Positions 1-10,628 are shown, counted from the first letter of the stretch. The stretch: DNA of 64,000 nucleotides from an uncultured Lachnospiraceae bacterium (GCA_910586555.1 CAJUJY010000013.1:8687-72686); one strand, 5' to 3'. The notes: generated by a model from the letters alone, not told the origin. Program-made: numbers and translations.

Positions 1-344
1 ACGATTTTCATAAACTGTTTTTCCCTTAATTCCCTTGCTACAGGTCCAAAAATACGTGTACCTCTTGGTGTTTTGTCATCACGTATAATTACCGCTGCAT
101 TTTCATCAAACCTGATATAAGAACCATCAGGACGGCGTATGCTTTTTACTGTACGTACTACCACTGCTTTAACTACATCACCTTTTTTTACAACACCGCC
201 TGGTGTTGCATCTTTGACAGAAGCAACAATAATATCCCCAACGCCGGCATATCTCCTTGTTGAACCACCCATAACCCTGATACAAAGAAGTTCTTTAGCA
301 CCTGTATTATCAGCTACTTTAAGCCTTGATTCCTGCTGTACCAT
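1..344 (-). CDS. rplN: 50S ribosomal protein L14 (3' truncated by window edge)
   Basis: L14 of the large subunit, which contacts 16S rRNA at the inter-subunit bridge. The visible 114 codons begin [18 protein letters not shown] and carry the family core ([16 protein letters not shown], then [15 protein letters not shown]). L14 is about 122 residues, so roughly eight C-terminal residues lie outside the window. The ATG at 344 follows a GGAGG site. It is the most distal visible gene of the minus-strand S10/spc cluster, 31 bp after rpsQ. Confidence 0.97.
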   Translation of the reverse strand, partial: MVQQESRLKVADNTGAKELLCIRVMGGSTRRYAGVGDIIVASVKDATPGGVVKKGDVVKAVVVRTVKSIRRPDGSYIRFDENAAVIIRDDKTPRGTRIFGPVARELREKQFMKI

Positions 345-375
345 GTTTTAAACCTCCATATTCTGCAAAAGTGAA

Positions 376-630
376 TTATTTTGCCCTTTCAACTACTTCT
401 ACAAGCCTCCATCTCTTATCTTTAGACAATGGCCTTGTTTCCATGACTCTTACCCTGTCACCAATTTTGCAGGTATTTTCCTCATCATGGGCTTTTAATT
501 TATAAGTTCTTTTAATAATTTTATTATAAAGCGGATGCTTTACGTTATCAACTATTGCAACAACTATTGTCTTGTCCATCTTATCACTAACTACTTTACC
601 TACACGGGTTTTCCTAAGATTTCTCTCCAC
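376..630 (-). CDS. rpsQ: 30S ribosomal protein S17
   Basis: S17 binds 16S rRNA early in small-subunit assembly. The protein is 84 residues, the usual length, with the core [20 protein letters not shown] and a C-terminal [16 protein letters not shown]. An upstream in-frame extension is possible, but an AAGGAGG site lies 8 nt before the GTG at 630, and the product from that codon ([11 protein letters not shown]) matches the normal S17 N-terminus, so GTG is taken as the start. Part of the S10 cluster between rpmC and rplN. Confidence 0.96.
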   Translation of the reverse strand: MERNLRKTRVGKVVSDKMDKTIVVAIVDNVKHPLYNKIIKRTYKLKAHDEENTCKIGDRVRVMETRPLSKDKRWRLVEVVERAK

Positions 631-670
631 TTTAAGTATCCTCCTTCCAATACCACAACTAAGCCTGGTA

Positions 671-871
671 TTACTGCTGTTGTGCTGTAAGCACTGTTTT
701 AATTCTTGCAATATTCTTTTTTACTTCCTTAATCCTGCTTGTATTTTCTAACTGGTTAGTTGCGTTCTGGAACCTGAGATTAAAAAGCTCTTTTTTAGCA
801 GCTACTAAATCAGCATTTAATTCTTCTACAGATTTATTTCTTAAATCTTCCATATACTGTTTACTCTTCAC
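671..871 (-). CDS. rpmC: 50S ribosomal protein L29
   Basis: L29 sits near the polypeptide exit tunnel. At 66 residues it has the family length, with the typical helical core [20 protein letters not shown] and [13 protein letters not shown]. Two GTG codons compete for the start. The outer one (880) overlaps the AAGGAGG ribosome site itself, so the GTG at 871, about 8 nt downstream of that site, is chosen. It overlaps the end of rplP by 11 bp, which implies translational coupling. Confidence 0.95.
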   Translation of the reverse strand: MKSKQYMEDLRNKSVEELNADLVAAKKELFNLRFQNATNQLENTSRIKEVKKNIARIKTVLTAQQQ

Positions 872-1298
872 AGCCCGCACCTCCTTCTAAATCTTCCTTG
901 GATACAATCTTGCACTTTATAGGTAATTTATGTGTTGCAAGACGTAAAGCTTCTTTTGCTATTTCATCTGATACACCCGAAATTTCAAACATTACACGGC
1001 CTGGCTTAACAACAGCTACCCAGTATTCAAGTGCACCTTTACCTTTACCCATTCGTGTTTCAGCAGGTGTCTTTGTAACTGGCTTATCCGGGAAAATTTT
1101 AATCCAGACCTTGCCGCCACGCTTAATATAACGTGTCATGGCAACACGGGCAGCCTCAATCTGGTTTGACTTAATCCATGCTGGCTCTAATGCCACAATA
1201 CCATATTCACCATTTGTAATTTTATTTCCTCTGAGCGCTTTTCCTGTCATGCGGCCACGGAACTGTTTACGATGTTTAACTCTCTTAGGCATTAACAT
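861..1298 (-). CDS. rplP: 50S ribosomal protein L16
   Basis: L16 organises the A-site region of the large subunit. The 145 residues begin [17 protein letters not shown], the usual Firmicutes N-terminus, and contain [18 protein letters not shown] and [18 protein letters not shown]. The ATG at 1298 overlaps the rpsC stop by one base (TAATG), so the two genes are translationally coupled. The C-terminal extension ending GGAGCEE overlaps the rpmC start. Confidence 0.97.
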   Translation of the reverse strand: MLMPKRVKHRKQFRGRMTGKALRGNKITNGEYGIVALEPAWIKSNQIEAARVAMTRYIKRGGKVWIKIFPDKPVTKTPAETRMGKGKGALEYWVAVVKPGRVMFEISGVSDEIAKEALRLATHKLPIKCKIVSKEDLEGGAGCEE

Positions 1299-1966
1299 TA
1301 TTTATCGCTCCCTTCCTTATTGGCATTGTTCTTTACTGGAAGTACCTCACCATTATAAATCCAGACTTTTACACCAACTTTTCCATAAGTTGTATTTGCC
1401 TCTGCAAAGCCATAATCAATGTCTGCACGTAATGTCTGGAGAGGAATGGTTCCCTCACTGTAAAACTCTGTACGTGCCATATCAGCACCGCCAAGACGTC
1501 CTGAACAGCTTGCTTTAATGCCCTTTGCACCTGTCTTTAATGTCCTGCCCATTGCTGATTTCATGGCACGGCGGAATGAAACACGCCCCTCTAACTGCTG
1601 TGCAATATTTTCAGCAACAAGCTGTGCATGTTTATCAGGGTTCTTAATATCCATAATCTTAATGTCAAGAACTACCTTCCTGCCTATTACTTTAATAATT
1701 TCTTTCTTTAATTTTTCTATTTCAGCGCCGCCCTTTCCAATTACAAAACCTGGTTTTGCTGTATGGATTATAACACGGACTTTATCTGCTGGCCTTTCGA
1801 TTTCTATTTTTGAAATGCCTGCGCTATACAGCTTTTTCTTTACAAATTCCCTTATTTTATAATCTTCTACAAGAAAATCTGCAAAGTCTTCCTCTGCATA
1901 CCAGTTGGAATCCCAGCCGCTTATAACGCCGACCCTTAAACCATGAGGATTAACTTTCTGTCCCAT
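1298..1966 (-). CDS. rpsC: 30S ribosomal protein S3
   Basis: S3 is a head protein of the small subunit that lines the mRNA entry channel. The 222 residues start [20 protein letters not shown] and include the KH domain ([18 protein letters not shown]) and the C-terminal S3 domain ([20 protein letters not shown]). Start chosen at the ATG preceded by AAAGGAGAT. It lies 31 bp downstream of rplV and is one-base coupled to rplP. Confidence 0.97.
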   Translation of the reverse strand: MGQKVNPHGLRVGVISGWDSNWYAEEDFADFLVEDYKIREFVKKKLYSAGISKIEIERPADKVRVIIHTAKPGFVIGKGGAEIEKLKKEIIKVIGRKVVLDIKIMDIKNPDKHAQLVAENIAQQLEGRVSFRRAMKSAMGRTLKTGAKGIKASCSGRLGGADMARTEFYSEGTIPLQTLRADIDYGFAEANTTYGKVGVKVWIYNGEVLPVKNNANKEGSDK

Positions 1967-1997
1967 TTTAATCTCCTTTCATAAACCCATCAAACAA

Positions 1998-2387
1998 TTA
2001 ACGCTCATTAAGAATTATTGTTATGTGGCTCATTCTCTTCTCAATACGATATGCCCTGCCCTGGGCCCTTGGTTTTATTCTCTTCATTGTTGGCCCTTTA
2101 TTTGCAAAACATTCTTCTATATATAAATTACTTGGATTCATGCCATTATTGTTTTCAGCATTTGCAACCGCAGACTGTAATAATTTTAATATAATACGGG
2201 AAGCATTCCTTGGACTGTATGTCAGTATTCCAACCGCTGTTTCCACATCTTTGCCTCTTATGGCATCAAGTACAAAACATGCCTTCTGGACTGAAACCCT
2301 TGCATATGATAACTTTGCAGAAGGTCTGTTTTCTCTCTGGTTCTGGTTTCTCTCTCTCTTTATCTGGGATCTATGTCCTTTTGCCAT
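1998..2387 (-). CDS. rplV: 50S ribosomal protein L22
   Basis: L22 lines the exit tunnel through a beta-hairpin. The protein is 129 residues: a basic N-terminal tail (MAKGHRSQIKRERNQNQREN), then the core AKLSYARVSVQKACFVLDAI, and the C-terminal motif KRIKPRAQGRAYRIEKRMSH, which contains the tunnel hairpin. The N-terminal tail of about 20 residues makes it slightly longer than the 110-residue minimal form. It sits between rpsS and rpsC in the S10 cluster. Confidence 0.96.
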   Translation of the reverse strand: MAKGHRSQIKRERNQNQRENRPSAKLSYARVSVQKACFVLDAIRGKDVETAVGILTYSPRNASRIILKLLQSAVANAENNNGMNPSNLYIEECFANKGPTMKRIKPRAQGRAYRIEKRMSHITIILNER

Positions 2388-2480
2388 TTATGAAGCCTCC
2401 TTTCAAATTCCGGTATATCAGCTATGGTGGCATACGCCACTCACAGCATCAATTTATATTTACTAATCTTATTTTTTATA

Positions 2481-2753
2481 TTAACGCTTCTTTTCGTCTT
2501 TGCCATGGCCCCTGTAAGTCCTTGTAGCAACAAACTCTCCAAGCTTATGCCCAACCATGTCTTCTGTCACATATACAGGTACATGTTTCCTGCCATCGTG
2601 TACTGCAAATGTAAGTCCGACAAATGACGGGAAAATAGTAGAACGGCGTGACCATGTTTTAATAACCTGCTTATCCCCTGACGCAACCTGTGCATCAACC
2701 TTTTTAAGAAGGCTTGCATCAGCAAAAGGCCCTTTCTTTAATGAACGTGACAT
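2481..2753 (-). CDS. rpsS: 30S ribosomal protein S19
   Basis: S19 forms the small-subunit head with S13. The 90 residues start [18 protein letters not shown] and contain [20 protein letters not shown] and [20 protein letters not shown]. An ATG four codons upstream is part of the GGAGG ribosome site, so the ATG at 2753, 5 nt after that site, is the start. Standard position between rplB and rplV. Confidence 0.97.
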   Translation of the reverse strand: MSRSLKKGPFADASLLKKVDAQVASGDKQVIKTWSRRSTIFPSFVGLTFAVHDGRKHVPVYVTEDMVGHKLGEFVATRTYRGHGKDEKKR

Positions 2754-2839
2754 TATATCCTCCATTCTGCCGGTATATTTATATCACCAGCTTAATATAA
2801 CTCTGAAAGCAATAGCTGCCTGTATACTATCTGTATATT

Positions 2840-3685
2840 TTATTTTGCCAGGGTTTTGCCATCCCTTCTTCTTACTATCAGCTTATTTGACTGTTTATTC
2901 TTTTTACGTGTTTTTAAACCAAGGGCAGGTTTACCCCAAGGTGTACATGGGTTTGGACGTCCTACACTTGTCTTGCCTTCACCACCACCATGTGGATGGT
3001 CATTAGGGTTCATAACAGAACCACGTACTGTAGGCCTGATACCCATATGGCGCTTACGTCCTGCCTTGCCGATATTTACAAGTGCATGTTCCCCATTGCC
3101 GATTACACCTATTGTAGCACGGCATTTAATAGGAACCATCCTCATTTCACCTGAAGGCAGCCTTAATGTTGCATACTTGCCTTCCTTAGCCATAAGCTGT
3201 GCGCCATTGCCAGCAGCACGTACAAGCTGGCCGCCTTTGCCAGGCATAAGCTCAATATTGTGTACCTGTGTACCAACAGGAATATTTTCAAGCGGAAGGC
3301 AGTTACCAGTTTCAATTTCTGCTTCTGGCCCGCTCATAACCTTCTGGCCAGTTTTAATTCCTTCTGGTGCAAGTATATATGCCTTCTGTCCGTCAGCATA
3401 TGCTATTAATGCAATATTTGCTGTCCTGTTAGGATCATACTCAATAGACTTTACTATTGCAGGTATATTATCTTTATTTCTTTTAAAATCAATTATCCTG
3501 TATTTTCTTCTTGAACCACCGCCATGATGCCTGACAGTAATCTTACCCTGGTTATTGCGGCCGGATTTCTTCTTTAATGACACTGTAAGTGACTTTTCTG
3601 GTTTATCTGTTGTTATTTCAGACCTGTCCACTACTGTCATGTGTCTTCTGGAAGGTGTATATGGGTTAAATGTTTTAATTCCCAT
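2840..3685 (-). CDS. rplB: 50S ribosomal protein L2
   Basis: L2 is a core 23S rRNA-binding protein needed for subunit association and peptidyl transferase assembly. The 281 residues start [16 protein letters not shown] and show the RNA-binding OB/SH3-like domains ([39 protein letters not shown]) and the signature [20 protein letters not shown]. The upstream in-frame ATG at 3703 overlaps the AAAGGAGAA ribosome site and is rejected in favour of the ATG at 3685. Confidence 0.97.
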   Translation of the reverse strand: MGIKTFNPYTPSRRHMTVVDRSEITTDKPEKSLTVSLKKKSGRNNQGKITVRHHGGGSRRKYRIIDFKRNKDNIPAIVKSIEYDPNRTANIALIAYADGQKAYILAPEGIKTGQKVMSGPEAEIETGNCLPLENIPVGTQVHNIELMPGKGGQLVRAAGNGAQLMAKEGKYATLRLPSGEMRMVPIKCRATIGVIGNGEHALVNIGKAGRKRHMGIRPTVRGSVMNPNDHPHGGGEGKTSVGRPNPCTPWGKPALGLKTRKKNKQSNKLIVRRRDGKTLAK

Positions 3686-3740
3686 GACATTTTCTCCTTT
3701 CAATATCTAATCAGATGCGTGATAGGTTTTCCACACACTT

Positions 3741-4040
3741 TTAAAGCCCTTCAAAAATCTCGATGTCTTTGCTGTCCTCTGCCAGTTTTACAATAGCTTT
3801 CTTTGTTTTAGCAGTTTTGCCTGATGTCTGCCCACGGCGGCGTGTCTTGCCTTCAAGGTTCATTGTGTTGACCTTTGCAACCTTTGTACCCTCAAAAAGT
3901 TTCTCGACAGCTTCCCTTATCTGGTTCTTTGTTGCATCAGTGTGTACAAGGAAAGTGTACTTTTTATCTTCCATGGCAGCCATTGACTTTTCAGTAATAA
4001 CTGGTTTAAGGATTATATCATAATATTTTAAATCTGCCAT
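3741..4040 (-). CDS. rplW: 50S ribosomal protein L23
   Basis: L23 is an exit-tunnel rim protein and the docking site for trigger factor and SRP. The 99 residues contain the N-terminal [20 protein letters not shown] and the extended loop region ([18 protein letters not shown]). The ATG at 4040 overlaps the rplD stop by one base, giving TAATG coupling. Confidence 0.97.
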   Translation of the reverse strand: MADLKYYDIILKPVITEKSMAAMEDKKYTFLVHTDATKNQIREAVEKLFEGTKVAKVNTMNLEGKTRRRGQTSGKTAKTKKAIVKLAEDSKDIEIFEGL

Positions 4041-4663
4041 TATGCATACACCTCCTCAATTTTAGATACTGCGCTTTTTGTAATTATAACTGTTTCATAT
4101 TTTAAAATATCATATACATTAACTGAATTAGCCGGTATAGTTTTTACACCCTGTATATTTCTTGATGAAAGCACTACATTTGCATTATCCCCACCATCAA
4201 GGATTACAAGCGCTTTCTTTACTTTTAATGCATCAAGTACTTTTACCATTTTCTTTGTTTTGATTTCATCAAATGCCAGTGAATCCATAACAAGGAATTT
4301 CTTCTCATTTACCCTGCTTGTAAGTGCAGACCTTATAGCACATGCTTTTTCTTTTTTATTCATTTTAAATGAATAATCCCTTGGTACTGGTGCAAATACA
4401 ACTCCGCCGCCCTTCCACTGTGGAGCCCTTATAGAACCCTGCCTTGCATGGCCAGTTCCTTTCTGCTTCCAAGGTTTCTTTCCGCCGCCACGCACTTCTG
4501 AACGTGTCTTAGCCTTCTGTGTCCCCTGGCGTTTATTAGCAAGATGGAGCACTACAGCCATATGAATTAAATGTTCATTTACCTTGGCAGCGAACACTTT
4601 ATCATTCAAATCCATTTTGCCTACTTCGCTGCCTTCCATATTATAAACAGATACGTTAGCCAT
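4040..4663 (-). CDS. rplD: 50S ribosomal protein L4
   Basis: L4 is an early-assembly protein whose loop reaches into the exit tunnel; in some bacteria it autoregulates the S10 operon. The 207 residues start [20 protein letters not shown] and include the tunnel loop ([38 protein letters not shown]). The ATG at 4663 is preceded by AAAGGAGGAATACACAG; the more distal in-frame start lies before the ribosome site and is rejected. One-base overlap with rplW. Confidence 0.97.
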   Translation of the reverse strand: MANVSVYNMEGSEVGKMDLNDKVFAAKVNEHLIHMAVVLHLANKRQGTQKAKTRSEVRGGGKKPWKQKGTGHARQGSIRAPQWKGGGVVFAPVPRDYSFKMNKKEKACAIRSALTSRVNEKKFLVMDSLAFDEIKTKKMVKVLDALKVKKALVILDGGDNANVVLSSRNIQGVKTIPANSVNVYDILKYETVIITKSAVSKIEEVYA

Positions 4664-4689
4664 CTGTGTATTCCTCCTTTCCAAAAGAA

Positions 4690-5373
4690 TTATTTATGAG
4701 CCTTAACGCTTTCTTTAATTATTACACATGCCTTCCTCGGGCCAGGTACTGCACCCTTAACTAAAATAAGGTTCTTTTCTGCATCTACCCTTACAATCTC
4801 AAGGTTCTGTATTGTAACCCTGGCATTTCCCATATGGCCTGGCATTTTCTTGCCTTTAAATACACGTCCAGGATCAGAACATGCACCATTAGAACCTGCA
4901 TGTCTGTGGAACTTTGAACCATGTCCCATAGGCCCTCTGTGAAGCCCGTGCCTCCTGATAGCACCCTGGAACCCTTTACCTTTAGAAGTGCCAGTTGCAT
5001 CAATCTTATCACCTGCTTCAAATATATCAGCCTTAATTTCCTGTCCTGGCTTATACTCCTCAGCGTCCTCAAATTTAAATTCTTTCAGATATCTTTTTCC
5101 AGAAACACCAGCTTTTGCAAAATGTCCCTGTAATGGCTTATTTACACCATGAATCCTTTTAACTTCCCTTTTTCCTGTTGCGTCTTTTGTAATAATTTTA
5201 TCCTTCTTGTCAACAAAGCCTACCTGTACTGCGCTGTACCCGTCATTGCTAACAGTTTTTACCTGTGTTACATAACATGGCCCTGCCTGGAGTACAGTAA
5301 CAGGGGTTAATATCCCCTTATCATTGAAAATCTGTGTCATGCCGATTTTCGTAGCTAAAATAGCTTTCTTCAT
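4690..5373 (-). CDS. rplC: 50S ribosomal protein L3
   Basis: L3 binds 23S rRNA near the peptidyl transferase centre. From the ATG at 5373 the protein is 227 residues and starts [20 protein letters not shown], as expected for the family, with the central motif [20 protein letters not shown] and [20 protein letters not shown]. An AGGAGG site lies about 10 nt before this ATG. The longer in-frame N-terminal extension is not conserved in the family and is discarded. Confidence 0.97.
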   Translation of the reverse strand: MKKAILATKIGMTQIFNDKGILTPVTVLQAGPCYVTQVKTVSNDGYSAVQVGFVDKKDKIITKDATGKREVKRIHGVNKPLQGHFAKAGVSGKRYLKEFKFEDAEEYKPGQEIKADIFEAGDKIDATGTSKGKGFQGAIRRHGLHRGPMGHGSKFHRHAGSNGACSDPGRVFKGKKMPGHMGNARVTIQNLEIVRVDAEKNLILVKGAVPGPRKACVIIKESVKAHK

Positions 5374-5509
5374 TAATAATGCACCTCCTGTTAATCTACA
5401 GCGGATTTCAAATCCTGAAATCATCCTAGATGGTCTATAAAGTGCAAGTCCATAAACAAAAAACTATGCTTCTATATATAAACCCTAAGAGTTTCTACCT
5501 GGTTAAATA

Positions 5510-5827
5510 TTACTTTTCCTTCATTTTAAGGACTACTGCTACACCAGATGGCATTTCCATCTTTGTAAGAGCTTCTATGGTCTTCTGTGTAGGGGCAATA
5601 ACATCAATCAGCCTTTTGTGTGTCCTCTGCTCAAACTGCTCTCTTGAATCCTTGTACTTATGCACAGCACGGAGAATTGTAACTACTTCCTTCTTAGTTG
5701 GAAGTGGTACAGGCCCGCTTACCTTTGCACCTGTCTTCTTAACGGTTTCAATAATCTTTGCAGCAGCATGATCAACCTGGTTGTGGTCATACGCCTTGAG
5801 TGTAATCCTCATTACATTTGTTGCCAT
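5510..5827 (-). CDS. rpsJ: 30S ribosomal protein S10
   Basis: S10 belongs to the small-subunit head and, as NusE, joins transcription antitermination complexes. The 105 residues start [20 protein letters not shown] and contain [20 protein letters not shown] and [20 protein letters not shown]. It is the promoter-proximal gene of the minus-strand cluster. A GGAGGCGG site lies about 8 nt before the ATG. The 136-bp gap to rplC carries no other gene. Confidence 0.97.
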   Translation of the reverse strand: MATNVMRITLKAYDHNQVDHAAAKIIETVKKTGAKVSGPVPLPTKKEVVTILRAVHKYKDSREQFEQRTHKRLIDVIAPTQKTIEALTKMEMPSGVAVVLKMKEK

Positions 5828-6095
5828 AAAAAAAGCCGCCTCCTTTTCGCACTTTTACAGGCTGTTATTCTGGCTTAATGCCAGGCCTGCTATATCCAGC
5901 GCAACAAGTGGTGACTGTACACTTATCCGGGTGTGTCCACTTAGATATACTAATACACATAGCACCCTTTAAAATTACCTATTGTACAGTGACTTGCCGC
6001 CAGTTTCCTAACATGACATTCGCTCCACGGAAAACCTGCCTTGTGTTTCCACAATAGCAGCAACCTCACGTTTCAACGCTATCAATGTCACAGCA
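5828..6095 (-). promoter_or_regulatory. Leader region of the S10 operon transcript
   Basis: About 270 nt separate the candidate promoter from rpsJ, with no convincing ORF. The leader holds at least two local inverted repeats: CTGGC/GCCAG with a 5-nt loop (5870-5884), and AAGTGG/CCACTT (5906-5911 with 5937-5942) enclosing an inner ACAC/GTGT pair. Long S10 leaders are control sites in several bacteria (L4 autoregulation in Escherichia coli is the classic case). That it works that way here is inference. Confidence 0.5.
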
Positions 6096-6101
6096 TTAAC
6101 T

Positions 6102-6130
6102 AATATACACTGTTTTATTATATTTTGCAA
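6102..6130 (-). promoter_or_regulatory. Candidate sigma-A promoter of the S10 operon
   Basis: Read on the minus strand: TTGCAA (6130-6125), a 17-bp spacer, TATATT (6107-6102). It is placed to start transcription near 6095, upstream of rpsJ. This is the only well-formed minus-strand promoter seen in the 700-bp gap. Confidence 0.6.
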
Positions 6131-6316
6131 GAGGTTTTTTAATTTTTTTGGATTTTTCTGTGGTTTATAGTAAGTATTAACAAATATTCTGTAAAATAAA
6201 GGGTATTTTATATATAAATATAGCAGGTAAACCCTGGTTTCAGAATTAAGGATATGGAGCAAAACTTTGAAGTAACCAGTTTTTCACTTTCTGACGGGGA
6301 TATGGAAAAAACCAGG

Positions 6317-6355
6317 GGACACAAATTTCCGTTCTGGAACTTGTGTCCTTTTTAA
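6317..6355 (+). terminator. Hairpin followed by T-run, terminator or attenuator-like
   Basis: GGACACAA (6317-6324) pairs with TTGTGTCC (6341-6348), and an inner TTCC/GGAA closes a 5-nt loop. TTTTT and then a T-rich tract follow on the plus strand. No plus-strand gene lies upstream, so it may end antisense or spurious transcription from the S10 promoter region, or attenuate the gene at 6529. The rest of the 5.83-6.53 kb gap shows nothing else convincing. Confidence 0.5.
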
Positions 6356-6528
6356 TTTTTCTTTTAATATAAGCCATTAATATAACAAATTTATTTCCAT
6401 AAAATGCCTAAAGTTTACCATTATTTAACCATAAATAATTTTTATTATAATCACATAGTTAAATAACAGACAGGACTAGTCCAGGAGCACAAAGCAATTT
6501 AAATTATTATACAGAATGGAGAATTAAT

Positions 6529-7596
6529 ATGGGCAAATTCATTAAAATAAGACTTCAAAAAAAACAACTGGCATATACATTGTCAGCAACACTGCTAATA
6601 TCATTTATACCACATATATCCCTTGCAGCAGAACTAAATAACACAGAAACTTCTGTTATTGCATCTGAAAGTCCCACAGATATTACAGTAAATGCTGTTA
6701 CAGGCAGCACAATAATTCCAGGTAACAGCCAGCCAGGGGCTTCTACAGGTGGTGCAATAGATACTGGCACACCGGCGCCGCAGCCAGCAGAAACACCCCC
6801 TGTTAATGGCAGCAGCCAGCCAGGTACATCTACAGGCGGAGCAATAACCCCTGCTCCTGGCTCTTCCAGTACGCCAGATATTATACTTCCAATACCAGGC
6901 GGAAGCCAGATATGGACACCAGATAATACCACAGCCCCAGATGCCAGCCAGACAGCACTGCCCTCTGCCACACCTCCGGTTACTGGTACATCACAGCCAG
7001 GCACATCTACAGGCGGTGCAGTTTTACCTGGCACAACACCAGGGACTTCCACAGGCGGCGCAGTAACACCAGGTAACAGCCAGACTCCTTCCCCTTCTCC
7101 TGCCCCTCTTGCCATTGGTACAAAATTTACCGCTGGAAATTATATATACAGGGTAACAGGCAATAATACAGTAGCACTTAAAGGATTTGCAAAAGGTGTG
7201 TCTTTATCAACAGTTACCGCACAAAACCAGGTGACCTATAACAAAACCAAATATAATGTTACCAAAATCGGTGATAATGCTTTTAAAGGACAGACATGTA
7301 TTAAAACAGTACTTATACGTAAAAACATCACTGATATTTCATTAAAATCATTTTATAACTGTAAAAATATTACAAAAGTTACAATAAGGACAGGTGTAAA
7401 AATTATACGTAAACAGGCATTTATGGGATGCAAAAAGTTAAAAACCATTAATATTACGTCTACTGTTTTATCACAGGTAAAAAATAATGCCTTTAAAAAT
7501 ATTAAAAATGGTGCTGTTATTAATGTAGTAAATAAACAGGCAAAGCTTGCTGTCAAAGCTTCTATACCTGCAAGTGTTAAAGTAAACCAGATGTAA
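6529..7596 (+). CDS. Secreted leucine-rich-repeat (LRR_5/BspA-like) protein with repetitive linker
   Basis: 355 residues. An N-terminal signal peptide (basic KIRLQKKQ, hydrophobic TLSATLLISFIPHISLA) is followed by a Thr/Pro/Ser/Gly-rich linker (about residues 55-195). Its repeat SQPG(T/A)STGGA(I/V/V) appears three times, with a fourth shorter TPGTSTGGAV. The C-terminal 150 residues carry BspA-type repeats (KIGDNAFKG; LKSFYNCKNITKVTI; KQAFMGCKKLKTINI). Such proteins are surface or secreted binding proteins in gut Firmicutes; the ligand is unknown. No LPXTG or other anchor is visible. It is transcribed alone and ends at a bidirectional terminator shared with spoVG. Confidence 0.8.
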   Translation: MGKFIKIRLQKKQLAYTLSATLLISFIPHISLAAELNNTETSVIASESPTDITVNAVTGSTIIPGNSQPGASTGGAIDTGTPAPQPAETPPVNGSSQPGTSTGGAITPAPGSSSTPDIILPIPGGSQIWTPDNTTAPDASQTALPSATPPVTGTSQPGTSTGGAVLPGTTPGTSTGGAVTPGNSQTPSPSPAPLAIGTKFTAGNYIYRVTGNNTVALKGFAKGVSLSTVTAQNQVTYNKTKYNVTKIGDNAFKGQTCIKTVLIRKNITDISLKSFYNCKNITKVTIRTGVKIIRKQAFMGCKKLKTINITSTVLSQVKNNAFKNIKNGAVINVVNKQAKLAVKASIPASVKVNQM

Positions 7597-7721
7597 TACA
7601 TGTCTGGCAGATATATTTATTAGAATTTATAAACTATGCAATACTATCTGTATATACTCTTATCCTCCTAAATATATAGATTGAAAAACAATTATAAGCC
7701 AGCAAAAAACAATATCAAATA

Positions 7722-7752
7722 CAAAAAGCGCCTGGGAACAAGGCGCTTTTTG
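7722..7752. terminator. Bidirectional intrinsic terminator
   Basis: An 11-bp perfect stem, CAAAAAGCGCC (7722-7732) with GGCGCTTTTTG (7742-7752), flanked by A- and T-runs. It can terminate the LRR gene (plus strand) and spoVG (minus strand). Confidence 0.85.
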
Positions 7753-7771
7753 TATACGTTATATTACTTTC

Positions 7772-8068
7772 TTACTGTTGTTCTGTTTCAGAACTGCTTT
7801 CTTCTCCTAATTCAGCAACAGCAAGTGCATATTTATCTAAAATAACTTTCTGTATCATATCCCGGGTCTCTGAATTAATAGGATGTGCTATATCTCTAAA
7901 TTCGCCGTCCCCAGCACGTCTGCTCGGCATAGCAATAAATAAGCCTTTATCTCCGTCAATAACTTTGATGTCATGTACTACGAACTCATCATCTAAAGTC
8001 ATTGAAACAACAGCTTTCATTTTACCTTCCTTTGTGATTTTCCTCACTCTTACATCTGTTATCTGCAC
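7772..8068 (-). CDS. spoVG: Septation/sporulation regulator SpoVG
   Basis: SpoVG is a small nucleic-acid-binding regulator that affects asymmetric septation and many other processes in Firmicutes. The 98 residues start [20 protein letters not shown] and contain the conserved core [32 protein letters not shown]. The ATG is preceded by AAGGGGG. It lies 51 bp downstream of glgD on the same strand, so it may be transcribed partly with the glycogen genes. Confidence 0.96.
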   Translation of the reverse strand: MQITDVRVRKITKEGKMKAVVSMTLDDEFVVHDIKVIDGDKGLFIAMPSRRAGDGEFRDIAHPINSETRDMIQKVILDKYALAVAELGEESSSETEQQ

Positions 8069-8119
8069 ATTAATAACCCCCTTCGGCCACTTATGGGATG
8101 TATCTGTATCCTGGCCATT

Positions 8120-9241
8120 TTATAACGCATATCTCTCATTTTTCTCAACTACAATCTTAATTTTCCCATCTTCTCCTGCATAATTAGTATTTGCGCGGAT
8201 TGTATCCCTGCTTTCTACGATACAATTCTCGATATGTGTGTTATCCCCAATGTATACATCATTTAAGATAATAGAATTTTTAATTGAACAATTATTTCCA
8301 ACATATACTTTCTTAAATAAAATTGAACCATCTACATTTCCATTAATTATACAGCCGCTTGATACAAGGCTGTTTTTAACAAATGAACCACTGTTGTATT
8401 TTGCTGGTGGCAGGTCTTCAACCTTTGAATAAACGTCTGGATATTCTTTAAAAAAGTAATTACGTACATCTGCCTTAAGGAAATCCATATTTGTGTTAAA
8501 ATATGAATCAACAGATGAAATATTGCTCCAGTAAGTATTAATTGGATATGCAAATACCCTTTTAACACCTTTATATCTTATAATTATATCCTTAACTAAA
8601 TCATATCTTTCTTCTTCAATAGCCTTCTCAATAAGTTCTATAAGCTGCCTGCGGCGTACAACATATATACCAGTTGAAACCTGTGAACCATCTGCACTAA
8701 TTGGTTTTTCTTCAAAATCAATTATCCTGCCATCAGCATCTGTTTTAACAACACCAAACCTGCTTGGATCATCTTTGCCTGATACATCTGCTGTTACTAC
8801 TGTAAAGTCAGCCTTCTTTGCAATATGGTATTCAAGCACTTTGGAATAGTCCAGCTTATAAATGCCGTCGCCAGAAGCTATTACTACATAAGGTTCATGG
8901 CTGTTCTTTAAAAAGTCAAGGTTCTGGGCTATGGCATCAGCCGTCCCCCTGTACCAGTAACTGTTCTTTGGTGTAGTAGTAGGAGTAAAAACATAAAGGC
9001 CTCCCTGTTTTCTTCCGAAATCCCACCACTTTGATGAATTAAGATGTTCATTTAGTGATTTAGCATTGTACTGTGTAAATACTGCTACTTTCTGTATATG
9101 CGAATTGCTCATGCTGCTAAGTACAAAATCTATGCTCCTGTATCCTCCTGCAATAGGCATAGCTGCTACTGCACGCTTATTTGAAAGCTCCTTCATCCTG
9201 CTGCTATTGCCACCGGCTAATACAATACCTACTGCTCTCAT
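8120..9241 (-). CDS. glgD: GlgD subunit of glucose-1-phosphate adenylyltransferase
   Basis: 373 residues. A nucleotidyltransferase domain ([20 protein letters not shown] at the N-terminus; [17 protein letters not shown]) is followed by a left-handed beta-helix ([37 protein letters not shown]). The pyrophosphorylase loop is degenerate compared with GlgC ([10 protein letters not shown] in place of [10 protein letters not shown]), which is typical of GlgD. In Firmicutes GlgD pairs with GlgC to form the active ADP-glucose synthase for glycogen. The ATG overlaps the glgC stop (ATGA), so the two are translationally coupled. Confidence 0.94.
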   Translation of the reverse strand: MRAVGIVLAGGNSSRMKELSNKRAVAAMPIAGGYRSIDFVLSSMSNSHIQKVAVFTQYNAKSLNEHLNSSKWWDFGRKQGGLYVFTPTTTPKNSYWYRGTADAIAQNLDFLKNSHEPYVVIASGDGIYKLDYSKVLEYHIAKKADFTVVTADVSGKDDPSRFGVVKTDADGRIIDFEEKPISADGSQVSTGIYVVRRRQLIELIEKAIEEERYDLVKDIIIRYKGVKRVFAYPINTYWSNISSVDSYFNTNMDFLKADVRNYFFKEYPDVYSKVEDLPPAKYNSGSFVKNSLVSSGCIINGNVDGSILFKKVYVGNNCSIKNSIILNDVYIGDNTHIENCIVESRDTIRANTNYAGEDGKIKIVVEKNERYAL

Positions 9242-10512
9242 ATTTTTTCACCTACCTTAATTAATGTTTCCCCGCTTGCAAGAATATTTCCTGGGTAATC
9301 ACTTATATCAGTTACGCCTGAAATTGCTGTATTCTTTCCTATTCTGACATTGCTTGGAATAACACTGTCTTCACCAATAGTAACAAGTCCAAATGAATAT
9401 ACATCAGGCTTAACTTTATTTGGTATGTCTTCACCAGTACAAAGAACACAATTCGCACCTATCTGTACTTTTTCAGCAATAATTGACCTGTCAACAACAG
9501 TATTTTCACCTATAGATGAGGAACTCATAATAATAGAATCCCTTACAACTGCACCTGGTGCAATATAAACACCTGAACCTATTACAGAATTGTGCACTTC
9601 ACCATATATTTCAGATGCCTCACCAATAATTGCTTTGTCAATGACAGCTTCTTCTGCTACAAACTGTGGTGATACAAGTTCATTCTTTGTGTAAATTTTC
9701 CAGAACTCTTCATAAAGGTTAAACACAGGTATAAGGTCTATCAGTTCCATATTTGCCTGCCAGTAAGAACCAAGTGTTCCTACATCTTTCCAGTATCCGT
9801 TATATTCATAAGCAAATATCCTTCTGCCCTGTTCGTGGCAATATGGAATAATATGTTTACCAAAATCACATGACGGCTGGTCCCTTAATTTTATTAAAGC
9901 TTCACGCAGTACTGGCCATGAGAATATATAAATACCCATTGAAGCAAGATTGCTGCGGGGATGCTCTGGTTTCTCTTCAAATTCCTGTATCTGCTTATGC
10001 TCATCTGTTATAACTACACCAAAGCGGCTTGCTTCTTCGATAGGAACAGGAATTGTTGCCAGGGTCACATCAGCTTTGCTTGCCTTATGGAAATCAAGCA
10101 TAACTTCATAATCCATCTTATATATATGGTCACCACCAAGTATAAGTACATATTCCGGATTATAAAGTTCCATATAACGCATATTCTGGAATATTGCATT
10201 GGCAGTACCTGTATACCACTCACTGCTTGTACTCTTTTCATACGGCGGAAGTATGGATACACCACCTACATTCCTGTCCAAATCCCAAGGTATACCAATA
10301 CCTATATGCGTATTCAGACGTAATGGCTGGTACTGTGTCAGCACCCCGACCGTATCAACTCCAGAATTAATGCAGTTACTAAGCGGGAAATCAATAATCC
10401 TGTACTTACCACCAAATGAAACTGCCGGCTTGGCAACATCTGCTGTAAGCACACCTAACCTGGAACCTTGTCCACCTGCAAGTAACATTGCTATCATTTC
10501 TTTCTTAATCAC
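9238..10512 (-). CDS. glgC: Glucose-1-phosphate adenylyltransferase, catalytic subunit
   Basis: GlgC makes ADP-glucose from ATP and glucose 1-phosphate, the committed step of glycogen synthesis. The 424 residues have the intact loop [20 protein letters not shown], the substrate region [34 protein letters not shown], and a C-terminal beta-helix ([20 protein letters not shown]). The start is GTG at 10512, 7 nt after GGGGG; a possible internal ATG follows five codons later. A good promoter lies at 10657-10629. No other glycogen genes adjoin, but a GH13 enzyme lies at 21.7 kb. Confidence 0.95.
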   Translation of the reverse strand: MIKKEMIAMLLAGGQGSRLGVLTADVAKPAVSFGGKYRIIDFPLSNCINSGVDTVGVLTQYQPLRLNTHIGIGIPWDLDRNVGGVSILPPYEKSTSSEWYTGTANAIFQNMRYMELYNPEYVLILGGDHIYKMDYEVMLDFHKASKADVTLATIPVPIEEASRFGVVITDEHKQIQEFEEKPEHPRSNLASMGIYIFSWPVLREALIKLRDQPSCDFGKHIIPYCHEQGRRIFAYEYNGYWKDVGTLGSYWQANMELIDLIPVFNLYEEFWKIYTKNELVSPQFVAEEAVIDKAIIGEASEIYGEVHNSVIGSGVYIAPGAVVRDSIIMSSSSIGENTVVDRSIIAEKVQIGANCVLCTGEDIPNKVKPDVYSFGLVTIGEDSVIPSNVRIGKNTAISGVTDISDYPGNILASGETLIKVGEKI

Positions 10513-10628
10513 GCTTTCACCCCCGTTGTTTTAGATATGGATTATACTTCTAACCTAGAGTTAAGTATATAAAACATCAACAAATTTGCTGACGTCCATA
10601 ACAAATTTATCTACTTTCTTACAAATAC

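Noticed and set aside
2856..3527. 223-codon plus-strand ORF opposite rplB
   Set aside because: Antisense shadow of a highly conserved ribosomal gene.
6008..6262. 84-codon minus-strand ORF in the S10 leader and promoter
   Set aside because: Overlaps the candidate promoter; no family resemblance and no ribosome site.
6254..6355. 33-codon plus-strand ORF starting MEQNFEVTSF before the LRR gene
   Set aside because: Its 3' half is the terminator hairpin itself and it lacks a ribosome site; not supported as a leader peptide.
6555..7115. 186-codon minus-strand ORF opposite the LRR protein linker
   Set aside because: Produced by the Pro/Gly/Thr repeat codons read backwards; no start signal.
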